Assembly (NCBI GenBank): GCA_014529385.2
Contig: CM043950.1
Location: 70,490,935-70,554,934, forward strand
Length of the DNA: 64,000 bases
DNA from: Adiantum capillus-veneris
Taxonomy: Eukaryota; Streptophyta; Polypodiopsida; Polypodiales; Pteridaceae
Direction of reading: 5' to 3'
Shown: positions 45,619 through 55,639 of the stretch, piece after piece
Numbering within the stretch: position 1 is the first letter of the stretch
Layout: the number at the start of each line of letters is the position of its first letter
Program-made: the position numbers and the translations under genes
Notes under the pieces: generated by a model
The model's input: only the letters and a program-made list of their open reading frames with translations
The model's database searches: none
Told to the model about the DNA's origin: nothing

Positions 45619-45887
45619 AGAGAGAGAGAGAGAGAGGGAGAGTGTGTGTGCGATCGAGCATTACGAAGGCACGACAACGGCGAAGCGGTTGAGCGCGGCA
45701 CGACTGCAGCTTCTTCTTCATCGCAGCGAGGAATCCACCATGAAGGCGAGCGTAGAGCGGTGAGTGACACACCCTTTGCTCTCTTGAGCTTGCTAGTTTA
45801 GGCTTGTTGTGTGCTTGGAGCCATTTGTGGCTCGCACACGGTGTATCGGCAAGTCCCTTGCTTCGACAGTGCGGCAAGGAGCGCACA
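45285..45887 (+). mobile_element. E1 right LTR (603 bp; 494 bp shared with left LTR)
   Basis: TGTTAACCC at 45285 to gcgcaca at 45887. From 45394 it matches the left LTR. TATA atataaaa at 45483-45490, and a longer TG/GA microsatellite (45593-45634) than in LTR1. If the LTR really begins at 45394 the two LTRs are complete and the 109 bp are internal. The PPT position favours 45285. Confidence 0.65.
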
Positions 45888-45912
45888 CATGTGAATTGGG
45901 ACTTGATGATGT

Positions 45913-48124
45913 TGTCGTGTCACTCCGCTTCTAGATTGGGAAACAGGGCCAAAGGATAGAGATCATGCTTATTTGTCAACAAGTGCTTGAGGGGCTTTTC
46001 AGAATGTGTCTTTTACAGTGAATTTGTAGAAGGATATGCAAGGCAATGACGAGGATTACGAGCCAAGTTTTGTTCATGAAGCATGTTAAGCCAAGTAATG
46101 CTTTGGTGGATATGCCAATTATAGTGCATTGAAAATCATATTGAGGTAGAAGGGCAATATATGGCCGCTCATTAAAGGGCAGTAGTAGCAAAGGAGGGGA
46201 AGGAAGCTATTCTTGATGCACTATTCGGCAAGCTCGATTATGATGTATATGCCAAACATTGCTTTTAGCAAACCAGAGGAGATTTTTAAGCTCAGTTTAT
46301 TGGATCTCTAAGAAGTGCTAAAGTTGGGTGGTTGGATATCCTTGCACCCAATGATATCATGATATGTATGCAGAAGTTGAAGTCTTTGGCAAGCTCATGT
46401 TTTTTATGCTTGAAGTGAAGAATATTGTAGCTCGTTGATCGGGAGCTATTATAGCTAGCTATGGCTCATGGTTCATAGCAGCGGGGCCCTTTGCAAGGAT
46501 GATTGAGTTCGATTGTAGCCGTATGATCATCGCTATGAGAAAAGTATTTTTTGAAGTTAGATGCGGACGGCCTACTATGTTTATGTCCTGTCCTTTAGAG
46601 GCCACTTGTTCAATTTGATAGGAGGGGTATATGGATCTTATATGGTGTTTTTTTTATAGATGTGGAAGCGGGGTGTTCACCAGGGAGTGGATCGTGGGAG
46701 ATGAGGCCAAGTTGGCATTTTTTGTAGGAGAAGCCATAATTAGCATAAAGCTAATAAAAGGAAAGTGCAAGGAGGATCAGGGAGCGGGGGACTGTAGACT
46801 ACATGAGGGGCAAGGTGACGTGTGGAGGGGTTGCATGGGAAAGTCTGGGAACTCGTGAGTAGGTTTGAGGGAAGGACCGCCATCTGGAAGTGAATAGGGG
46901 GGCGATTATGGAGAGTTGCAGGCCAGTGGGACGAGGAGGCGGAGGTTTGTAGCCACCGAGAGGCTAAGAGGAGAAGGTGGGCATGTATGGGTTGCCCTTA
47001 GCAAGGTTGTAGATTGTGTGCAAGGGAAAAACCAAAGAAGCAGAAAGAAAGGAGGGCGTCATCAACTGGCAGGAAAGTGAGGGTGCTATCAGCTGGCAAG
47101 GAAAAGGAGAGGAAGCGCCATCTATATGGATGCATGGCAAGGGGAGAAGGAGGGCCAGTGAAAAGGGAATCAAGGAGAATGAGCCGTCAAGGGCTTGCAT
47201 AGAAGGGGAGGGCACTACCAAGGGGAGTGGACAGTGAACGATTGGGGCAGTGTTTGGTTGAACCAAGCCAAAGGAAAAGGGGGAGATGCTTTGTGGGTGG
47301 TAAAGACTTGGGGGATCTCCATGGGGTTGGGAGACAAGTTGCCCTATTGTGCATGAGGTCGAGTGCATGAAAGGAGAGATTGGGTGCTACTGTGAGGAGC
47401 ACAAAGCCCTTTTGCTGCAACACGGATTGAAAGGATTGGTTGTAGAGGGAAGTCAAAGGAGTTGCACTACATATAGGGAGGTATGGCCTACCTATAGTAG
47501 GCAATAGAGAGGAGGAGAAAGAGAGTGCTCCAAGGGAGCGCTATACGTTGAAGGCTGTTAGAGGGCTGCAAAGAGAACCGCCAGTTGCATGGGGAGAAAG
47601 CAGCACCATCCGAGCGCCATCAATTGGCATGAACAAGGGGGCCACAAGTGCATGAAGCGAAGGAGGTGGTCGGCTGTAGTGGGGGAAAAAAATGACTTGA
47701 GGAGGTTGGGAGCTACAGAACTTGATGAGGCAGGAGAAGGGTTGCTGAGAGGGGTCATGAGTAGACCAGGAGAAGCCAAGAGCGGTGACGGAGGCCGTGT
47801 TGAGCAACCACCTGCAGTCGCCAGTGATAAGGGGTGGCCGCCTACACAATAAGGTCATCAAGGGGAAGCTTGATCTTGGTATGCTACAGAAAGGGCCGTC
47901 AAAGGGAATTTCCAAAGAGTGCTACATAGATTGAGTGTGAGGCTGGCTTTGAAGTAGCTACAGACAAAACACCGTGGGGCATGAGCCGAGCGCAGGAGGT
48001 AGAGGATGAGCCAAACCAAGGGAAGGTGTCCACGATCGACATCCGATCACCCACCTACTTTGTCGATCAACAGTAGCAAAGTTCTCAAAAGAAGACAATA
48101 AAGAACTGCTTCATCACATGTGCC
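45913..48124. other. 2.2-kb unclassified insertion in unit D, purine-rich
   Basis: Replaces about 165 bp of the unit between coordinates equal to 28494 and 28643 of B. The plus strand of 46640-48060 is strongly purine-rich and higher in GC. Diverged short repeats such as catcaa(c/t)tggca(t/g)gaa and gaggggag recur (47058, 47086, 47611). ORFs here (for example 46964-47368 -, 47541-47915 -) are proline/serine-rich low complexity and not convincing. No TIR, LTR or transposase is seen. It could be a Helitron-like or filler insertion. Confidence 0.4.
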
Positions 48125-48146
48125 CTGCCGTCCGCTAGTCGACGCC

Positions 48147-50244
48147 TGTAAGGTCCCCAACCCCGAGAAGATTGGGGCGACTCGATAGATGGCCTTCCTT
48201 TATTCTCCTTTTCCATTGACGACACCCTACTCCATTTCCACAAAGTAGAGATACAAGCAATAGAAGAGGCGAAGTCCTCTATCCATTGTTTTCGTGGTTA
48301 TAAGGGTCATACACCACAAGCCAAGTCGATAATTCAAGGATTCTAATGAAAACTACTTCCTAACATAAAGATGAAATCCCATTGATATATTTAGAATCCA
48401 TTAAAAACGCTTTTTTCACCACATTTAAGAGGCACAGCCGCCATCCATAAACCATAAATATGATATGAGACTTAGTCTAAACTAACTAGTAATCTTGTGA
48501 AAAGTACCCGACTAATTGGGTCCATAGCTTTCAGGGGCACGTAGATCTGGGACATCTTGACTCTTGGCACAATGAGTCTCTAATTTCACTTCTCTTAATA
48601 AGAGGGAGTGGAGAGTTTCTCGACAATTCAGACCACCCATCCTTGACTGGCAACCTAAGCCAGCCCCCACTTTCCACCCCACGCTCATACCTTTTAGCTT
48701 GTTTTCTTATTACTACCACACTATTTTAAATATACAAACAGTGTTCCTTAATTAATTCCAAACACAGGTTCTTTTATATAGCCCTTCAAACAATACCAAA
48801 ACAATTCAAACAAGACCTAATGAAGATAGTCCTATAATTCAACAAACATAACTTTTGCAATTTCTCATGAGTTGTCGCTACCCGCGAACTTTCTCTGTCT
48901 AACCAACAGAGCCTTTGCAAAGGATTTATTCGCTAATCGCGAATTGCACAACCTTCCCATCTTGCTAACCACGAGGCATCTTGCTAACCGACAAGCGTCT
49001 CGCTACCCGCAAGGAATCTTGCTAACCGCCACCAGGCATCCCGCTACCCGCCAGGCATCCCGCTAACTGCGAGGAACAAAAGAGAGTCGATAACCTCAGC
49101 TTAATCTCCGCTAACTGCAGAATCATCTCGCTACCCACGAGGAACAAAAGATATTCCTTTCAACAATTCTTCTTTTTAAAAGATTCTTCAAACATGATCA
49201 ACCAATTCTTCATATCAATCAGTAACAACTTATCAAACAATAAAAATTTATCAAGAAATAACGGTTTAGCAACAGTGACAATTTATCAAACAGTTCTTTC
49301 ACTAATCTATAAAAACATATACTTGTTTCTTGTGATAGAATCACGTTTTTTGGACAATTTAAGGGAATCCCTATGCTTAGCTTCCCAGGTCAACATGAAT
49401 AGCAATGCAGAATTATAAATTTGTCTTACATACTGGATTAGCTACATGATTGGTTACCTCCCGTAATTGAGGTCGAACGGCGTCCACTTCTTCCATAACC
49501 GGAACCTTCGCTTGAGCTAAAGTTGAAGTAGTTGATGCCTTCCTTTGCACCTTTTTTGAAGTTGGAGCGACATGAGTGTGCTTCGAGCTTCGAGCCACTC
49601 ATCGTATCGAGGTAGAGAAAAGGAAAAGAGAGAAAAAGAACCCAAGAATCCAAAGGGCAACACGACGATGGTAGAGAAAGACTTAGAGATGGAGAGGTAA
49701 GAGCCTGAGTGAGAGAGGTTGAGGGAAAGAAGGTAACTTGGACGTCAAGGCAAGAGAGATTCCGTTTCTGAGAGTGTGTGTTTGTGTCTTGAAAGTGAGG
49801 GAAGAGGGATCTTTATATAGGCTCTCAAGGCCAGCTAAGAATAGAGGGAAGCAAAGGGAGATAAGTTCGCGTACGTTCGCAGCTCTTTCTTTCTTTCTTT
49901 TTTTTTTGCCGACACGGAATCCGATGCGCGATTTTAGTTCTCAAATTTTAGAAGAAGCTTGGCTTCCAAGACAAAAACTTTAAACATTACTCTCTCCTCT
50001 TCTTTTCTAAAATTGCTCTCTCTTTCCTAAAAGGTCAACGCTTATCTTTAGATACAGTCTTAAGGCTTAAGTTTCCCATCCACCTATTGTTTTCAAGTGA
50101 ATAAGGGTCATAATTAGCAGTTCTAGAGTCCAAATTTCAATCCAGTCGTTTTGTTTGAACGCATTATGACTTAACAAAATGCGAACCTTAAATATTTGCA
50201 AAGTGAATAAAATACTTTTATTGAAAAAATTTGGGTACATTACA
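48147..50244 (-). mobile_element. E2 left (3') LTR
   Basis: Minus-strand ends TGTAATGTACCC... and ...GGGGACCTTACA. TATA box for the minus strand (TATATAAAG, complement of 49811-49820). Carries the shorter version of the GCTAACCGC minisatellite. Confidence 0.85.
48886..49145. repeat. GC-rich minisatellite in E2 left LTR
   Basis: About six to eight imperfect units of about 18-19 bp, consensus gctaaccgccaggcatccc/cgctacccgc, interrupted by non-matching stretches. Confidence 0.75.
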
Positions 50245-51596
50245 ATCTCTTCAACTTAGGAATTTGAGATATCCTCATCTCAAGAAAAAGTGAGGATACT
50301 CCTACTTTAATTACTATCATTAGTACCCAAAAGCGTGGTGTCTTTAGTTTGCTTCACTTGCTATTGCTGCTCCATTAGTCAATTGTGGACAAGAGTTTTG
50401 ATAATGTCTCAACTCTCCACATTCAAAGCATCAAACATTCAAGGTAGAGAATCTTGAGCATTAGCCGCATAAACCCTTTGTGGTTGTCTATCGTTAAAGC
50501 TTTGATTCCGTTCAATTCTTCTTACAATCCCTTGTTCCTTCATCAAAGGTTTAGCTCGTAGTAAAGCATCTTGTACAGTGGTAGGCTTTCGGAATTCCAA
50601 TCGCGAGCTAATTGGTTCTCTTAAACCTTGACAAAAGCGAGCTACATGATGCTCTATAGTCATTGATGGTGCATAATGTCTAAGCCTTATAAACTTTGAG
50701 TAGTACTCTTCCAAGGATAAACTGTATTGTTTCAAGCTAAAGAACTCATTCATCTTTATCGCTTCATGAGCAGGGGGAAGTATCTTTCCTTCACCGCTTG
50801 TTTGATTTTCCACCAACTCTGAGAGTTCTCCAACACTCCCATGGCACGACAATGTTGTTTCCACCATAATTTTGCTTCCCCTAAGAGGCGAAACATCTCT
50901 AGCATCGCTTGCAGCAAAGAAGTAATCATCCATAGCTTCAATCCATACTTCTGCATCTTTCGCAATATCAGCACCCTCTCCTTTAAAAGAAGGTGGTTAC
51001 ATTTGTTTGAGCAACAATTTCTTTTCTTGAATTTCCATGTAAATAGCATGGTTTTGAGGGTTTCCAAACGTAGAAGTGATTTGAGGATTTACCTGAGTGT
51101 ACATCAATGTTTATAATAACTCAAATCAATAGAGTATTTTCCAAACTTATACTTATCCATTCCACTAATAGCTCAATCGTATGACTTAACCAATCATTAC
51201 TTATCCGATGCATTAAAAATCAATCACATGACTTAGCCAATCTTGACTTAACCAGTCCATCAAAACTCAGTCACATGACTTAAACAATCACGAATATCTC
51301 AATCACATGACTTAGCCAGTCATGGGTCATCCAATCCACCAAAAAAACTCACTTGCATGACTTAACCAGTCAAACAATTTCTTTGTAGAAAAACAACTCA
51401 GTCTTCTATAAAGTCATCAAAATGTCATATAGGGGTCTACAAAAGATCTCTCCATGAGAAAACATAATAGAGGTCTCAACCATAACTATGGTACATATCA
51501 ATCGGCATAATGTAATATCTTTGCGAGTCAGATTATGGGTATAGAAAACCATACATATGAGGAAGCTTGAAGTAGCCAAAAAAAAAAAAAAACCTA
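50245..51596 (-). pseudogene. gag: E2 Gag (Ty3/gypsy retrotrans_gag), broken
   Basis: The coding core lies at 51067-50439. Frame 1 gives a WIEAMDDYFFAASDARDV start in ORF 50933-50439. A second frame (51067-50756) gives FRLLGEAKLWWKQHCRAMGV, then SQSWWKIKQAVKERYFP. Frame 1 then resumes with PPAHEAIKMNEFFSLKQ, YYSKFIRLRHYAPSMTIEHH and FCQGLREPISSRLEF, the standard plant gypsy Gag block. At least two frameshifts are therefore needed. After AKPLMKEQGI the protein stops with no zinc knuckle, protease or RT. The stretch 51070-51596 has cacatgacttaaccagtca-like short repeats. Confidence 0.82.
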
Positions 51597-51610
51597 GGCT
51601 TTGATACCAA
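51597..51610 (-). promoter_or_regulatory. E2 primer-binding site (tRNA-iMet)
   Basis: On the minus strand the LTR end ..GACCTCACA is followed by A and then TTGGTATCAAAGCC, a near-perfect initiator tRNA-Met complement. It fixes the minus orientation. Confidence 0.85.
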
Positions 51611-51611
51611 T

Positions 51612-53803
51612 TGTGAGGTCCCCAACCCCGAGAAGATTGGGACGACTTGATAGATGGCCTTCCTTTATTCTCCTTTTCCATTGACGACACCCTACTCCGT
51701 TTTCACAAAGTAGAGATACAAGCAACAGAAGAGAAGAAGTCCTCTTTTTATCGTTTTTGTGGTTATAAGGGTCATACACCACAAGCCAGGTCAATAATTC
51801 AAGGATTCTAATGAAAACTACTTCCTAACATAAAGATGAACATTCACATATTTAAAATCCATAAACAACGCCTTTTTTCCCACATTTAAGAGGCACAGCC
51901 GCCATCCATAATCCATAAACCATAAATATAATCTGAGACTTAGTCTAGACTAGTAATCTTGTGAAAAGTACTCGACTAATTGGGTCCATAGCTTTCAGGG
52001 GCAAGTAGATCTGGGACATCTTGACTCTTGGCACAATGAGTCTCTGATTTCACTTCTCTTAATAAGAGAGAGTGTAGAATTTCTTAACTAATCGAGACCA
52101 CCCATCCTTGAATGGCAACCTGAGCCAACCCCCACTTTCCACCCCACACTTACACTTTTTAGCTTGTTTTCTAATTACTACCACACTATTTTACATATAC
52201 AAAAAGTGTTCCTTAATTAATTCCAAACACAGGTTCTTTTATACAGCCCTTCAAACAATACCAAAACAATTCAAACAAGGCCTAATGAAGACAGTCCTAT
52301 AATTCAACAAACATAACTTTTTCAATTTCTCATGAGTTGCCGCTACCTGCGGACTTTTTCTGTCTAACCAACAAAGCCTTTGCAAAGGATTTATTTGCTA
52401 ATCGCGAATTGCGCAACCTTCCGACCTCACTAACCACGAGGCATCTTGCTAACCGCCAGGCATCCCGCTACCCGCAAAGCATCCCGCTAACTGCTGGCAT
52501 CTTGCTAACCGCCATGCATCCCACTACCCGCAAAGCATCCCGCTAACCGCTAGGCATCTTGCTAACCGCCAAGCATCCCACTACCCGCGACACATCCCAC
52601 TAACCACGAGGAACAAAAGAGAGCTGATAACCTTAGGTTAATCTTTGCTAACCGCGGAATCATCTCGCTACCCCCGTGAGGAACAAAAGATATTCTTTCA
52701 ACAATTCTTCTTTTTAAATGATTCTTCAAACGTGATCAACCAATTCTTCATATTAATCAGTAACAACTTATCAAACAATAATAATTTATCAAGCAATAAC
52801 GATTTAGCAACAGTGACAATTTATCAAACAGTTCTTTCACTAATCTATGAAAACATATACTTGTTTCTTGTGATAGAATCACGTTTCTTGGACAGTTTAA
52901 TGGAATCCCTATGCTTAGCTTCCCAAGTCAACATGAATAGCAATGCAGAATTATAAATTTGTCTTACCGGATTAGCGACATGATTGGTTACCTCCCGTAA
53001 TTGAGGTCGAACGGCTTCCACTTCTTCCGCAGCCGGAACCTTCGCTTGAGCTAAAGTTGAAGTAGTTGATGCCTTCCTTTGCACCTTTTTTGGATTTGGA
53101 GCGACATGAGCGTGCTTCAAGCTTCAAGTCACTCGTCTCAAGGCCTTGTATCAAGGTAGAGAAAAGGGAAAGAGAGAAAGAGAACTCAAGAATCCGAAGG
53201 GCAACACGATGATGGTAGAGAACGACTTAGAGATGGAGAAGTAAGAGCTTGAGGGAGAGAAGGTAACTCTGACATCAAGACAAGAGAGTTTTCGCTTCTG
53301 AGAGTGTGTGTGTGTCTTGAAAGTGAGGGAAGAGGGGTCTTTATATAGGCTCTCAAGGCCAGCTAAGAATAGAGGGAAGCAAAGAGAGATAAGTTCGTGT
53401 ACGTTCGCGGCTCTAAATTTAAATTTATTTTTGTTTTTATTTTTATTTTTTGCGGACACGGAATCCGATGTGCGATTTCCATTCTTGAGTTTTAGAAGAA
53501 GCTTGGCTTCCACGACAAAAACTCTAAACTTGACTCTCTCCTCTTCTTTTCTAAAATTACTCCCCTTTTCCTAAAATTGCTCTCGTTTTCCTAGGTGTTG
53601 TTATCTTAAGATACAGTCTTGAGGCTTAAGTTTCCCATCCACCTATTGTTTTCAAGTGAATAAGGGTCATAATTAGTAGTTATGGAGTCCGAATTTGAAT
53701 CCGGTTGTTCTGTTTGAACGCATTATGACTTAACAAAATGCGAACCTTAAATATTTGCAAAGTGAATAAAATACTTTTATTGAAAAATGTTGGGTACATT
53801 ACA
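51612..53803 (-). mobile_element. E2 right (5') LTR
   Basis: Starts tgtgaggtccccaac and ends gggtacattaca on the plus strand. It is 94 bp longer than the left LTR, mainly from an expanded minisatellite. Minus-strand TATA near 53339-53348. Confidence 0.85.
52336..52680. repeat. Expanded GC-rich minisatellite in E2 right LTR
   Basis: About eleven units of 18-19 bp with alternating ctaaccgc and ctacccgc cores and gcatcccg joints. The array is longer than in the left LTR. Confidence 0.8.
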
Positions 53804-53989
53804 GCACCCTCTATCTCCTATTCTTTTTCTCTCTTCACACTTATTTACCCTTTTAATTATGGGTGACTGGCTTTTGCCTCGATTGGGTGGCCTAGCCTTT
53901 CCTTGGGCATTGGGTGGCCAAGCAAATTTGGATGGCCAATCAACTTCGTAAGGGCACCACATTTGGTATATATTTTGATCAATGCACTG

Positions 53990-54330
53990 CCTGGTAGTCC
54001 TTGTTGCTGCTAGGCATATCCCACAATCAATACGCTCCATGAGATGAGCCACTGCAATAAAACCTCATCAAGAACCTTATGCTCTCTTAAGGGCATCACA
54101 TTTGGTATTCATATCAACGTGTGTTTTATTGCCCATATCAATGTCTTGTAGGGTGCCATATGCCGTCAAGATGCAAGTATAAGTGATTGCATTTGCCGAA
54201 AGGCATTCCCTCAGCATTCCGTTAAAACTACCTTGAGCTTCTTTGCCACAACCATATCGGACATATCTTGCTAACAATGTATTGCATAAGATGACATTCT
54301 GAACAAATCTCATTGTTAGACATTGTCACC
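53990..54330 (-). pseudogene. Captured PPR fragment in unit D
   Basis: ORF 54313-54077 reads NVILCNTLLARYVRYGCGKE, then a QGSFNGMLRECLSANAITY-like block, CILTAYGTLQDIDMGNK and KCDALKRA, homologous to the unit B copy (28840-29155). It remains open for 78 codons although the surrounding unit is shattered. Downstream residues corresponding to LVSWSVLI are not clear. Confidence 0.75.
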
Positions 54331-54806
54331 AAATTCAAGCATTTTCTTATAGCTCCGGACTTCAATTGGCAATCTATAAATTCCTTTAGCCTTCACTCAT
54401 CATATAGTCTCCATACAAACCCTTGCAAGGCTAAAAGCATCTCAAATGTCACACTGACCAAGGCGATCAGTCTGGCACGGAACTAGCCCCGGTGCAACTT
54501 CAAATGGCAATAATTGGGAAAATAGAACTTCGATTGTTGATCTAAAAAGACAGACATGCTCCACAAAGTGAGCACTTTAGCCCCATGCATTCACTTCATT
54601 TCTATCCCCTCAACTGCAGTTGCCCAATCCGGTATGGATTTGCATAAACTCAAACTTCAAACTGAAATAACTTTCTCATTGTAGCTCCAATCGACAAGCA
54701 TAAAGACAGGCCGGTAGAGCACTTCAATCACTACATTTCAAGACCATAATCTCCCATCTGTAACCACTTCAAGCATGCTCCTTTTTAGCATCATCAAGGC
54801 ACTCGT

Positions 54807-55249
54807 TGTAGAACACATCCACAATTGATAATCATTTTCTCTCTTGTAGAGGTGATCTTCAATCAACACATAATTGTCCACTTCAATTTGAATGATTTAA
54901 TCCTCGCTTTGCTCAATCCTTCCAGCAAAAGTGTGAATCTCCGTGTTTTGTACATGACCCTGACTCAAATACACACGTCTCTCATTTGGCACTATACATA
55001 GCCTCAATATTCTATCATTTTTTTAATTATATAGCCTTCCAACTATGGTCATGAGTGTTCTGGTTTCCTCAATTATGAATGCCTATCTTTCAACTTGTAA
55101 TGATCCAATGTGAGCAAACGCATAACATGTTTGCTCACCTTAGTACCATCTCAATGTTGAAACATATGAGTTAGGAAAGTTGTCATCAATTCGAATGGGT
55201 GCTTTCCCATTATTTAATCTTAACAAATGGTCAGCCCTCTAATGTGTGG
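54807..55249 (-). pseudogene. G3 RNase H-integrase spacer, truncated
   Basis: Minus-strand reading near 54900-54810 shows IEVDNYVLIEDHLYKRENDY, the stretch that in gypsy pol precedes the HHCC finger. The element ends there at the unit D junction, so the integrase is absent. Confidence 0.5.
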
Positions 55250-55600
55250 TTCCGTTTTTCACCACAACTGTGAAATCAAACTCAAGCAATATAATGAATC
55301 ATCTAACATTACACCCTATGTAGCAAGGTTTGTTTACCAAGTACAATAGTGCTTGATGATCCATAAAGAACATAAATTTGTTTTTAAGGAGGTAGTGTCT
55401 AAACTTCTTTACAACATAAATCATTCATGACCCTTCTCTCTCCATGGTCATGTAATTCTTCTTTGCACTATTCAATTGTCGACTGGAGTAACATATAGGA
55501 AAATCCATATTGTTCTCTGCAGCTTATGCTAGGGACATGAATTTTTTTGTCCAATCAAGAGCCTTCAGGATTGGAGCACAAACAATCTCTACTTCAATGT
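55250..55600 (-). pseudogene. pol: G3 RNase H remnant
   Basis: MIYVVKKFRHYLLKNKFMFF and MDHQALLYLVNKPC are readable (55440-55320), matching the same region of G1. The first catalytic Asp block (DAS) is replaced near 55530, and stops are present. Directly downstream of RT as expected. Confidence 0.7.
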
Positions 55601-55639
55601 TTGGAATGCTTCTTCACATTCATCTGCCCGCTCAAATTT

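Larger units (their letters stand above)
38859..45887 (+). mobile_element. LTR retrotransposon E1 with gag-protease but no polymerase
   Basis: LTR1 38859-39338, PBS at 39342, gag 39740-42217 (three in-frame stops), protease around 42340-42600, a basic WVPK-repeat region 42923-43315, then about 2 kb without ORF, PPT 45272-45282 and the right LTR to 45887. No RT, RNase H or integrase is seen anywhere in its 7 kb, so it must have moved in trans. The two LTRs differ at only about 10-11 of 480 positions plus microsatellite length. Confidence 0.8.
48147..53803 (-). mobile_element. LTR retrotransposon E2, gag-only with long LTRs
   Basis: Two direct LTRs (48147-50244, 2098 bp; 51612-53803, 2192 bp) flank an internal region of only 1367 bp. 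On the minus strand the order is LTR, tRNA-iMet PBS (51610-51597), broken Gag, LTR. Flanks are acgcc (48142-48146) and gcacc (53804-53808), each one change from acacc, the intact sequence of units B and C at this point, which supports a decayed 5-bp TSD. LTRs differ by roughly 10% by eye. No polymerase, so it is non-autonomous (a LARD/TR-GAG-like structure). Confidence 0.85.
45888..54806 (-). mobile_element. 5-kb repeat unit D, split by two insertions
   Basis: Unit-D pieces: 45888-45912 (catgtgaattgggacttgat..., unit coordinate about 1080), 48125-48146 (ctgccgtccgctagtcgacg), and 53804-54806, which aligns with 28664-29590 of B plus the segment after the solo LTR. The first 1.1 kb of the unit is missing at the left and the Gag-like half is missing at the right, where the gypsy G3 remnant begins at about 54807. 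Interrupted by 45913-48124 and by E2. Confidence 0.65.

Noticed and set aside
46964-47915. ORFs of 105-134 codons in the purine-rich insertion
   Set aside because: Low-complexity Pro/Ser/Leu peptides that follow the strand asymmetry; no domain and open on overlapping frames.
48886-52680. Regularly spaced GC-rich repeats as a CRISPR-like array
   Set aside because: Units are 18-19 bp, contiguous, imperfect and inside LTRs of a plant retrotransposon; no unique spacers.
52645-53154. ORFs in E2 LTRs with matching copies at 49194-49653
   Set aside because: LTR shadows; they lack domains and the two copies differ by frame-breaking changes.
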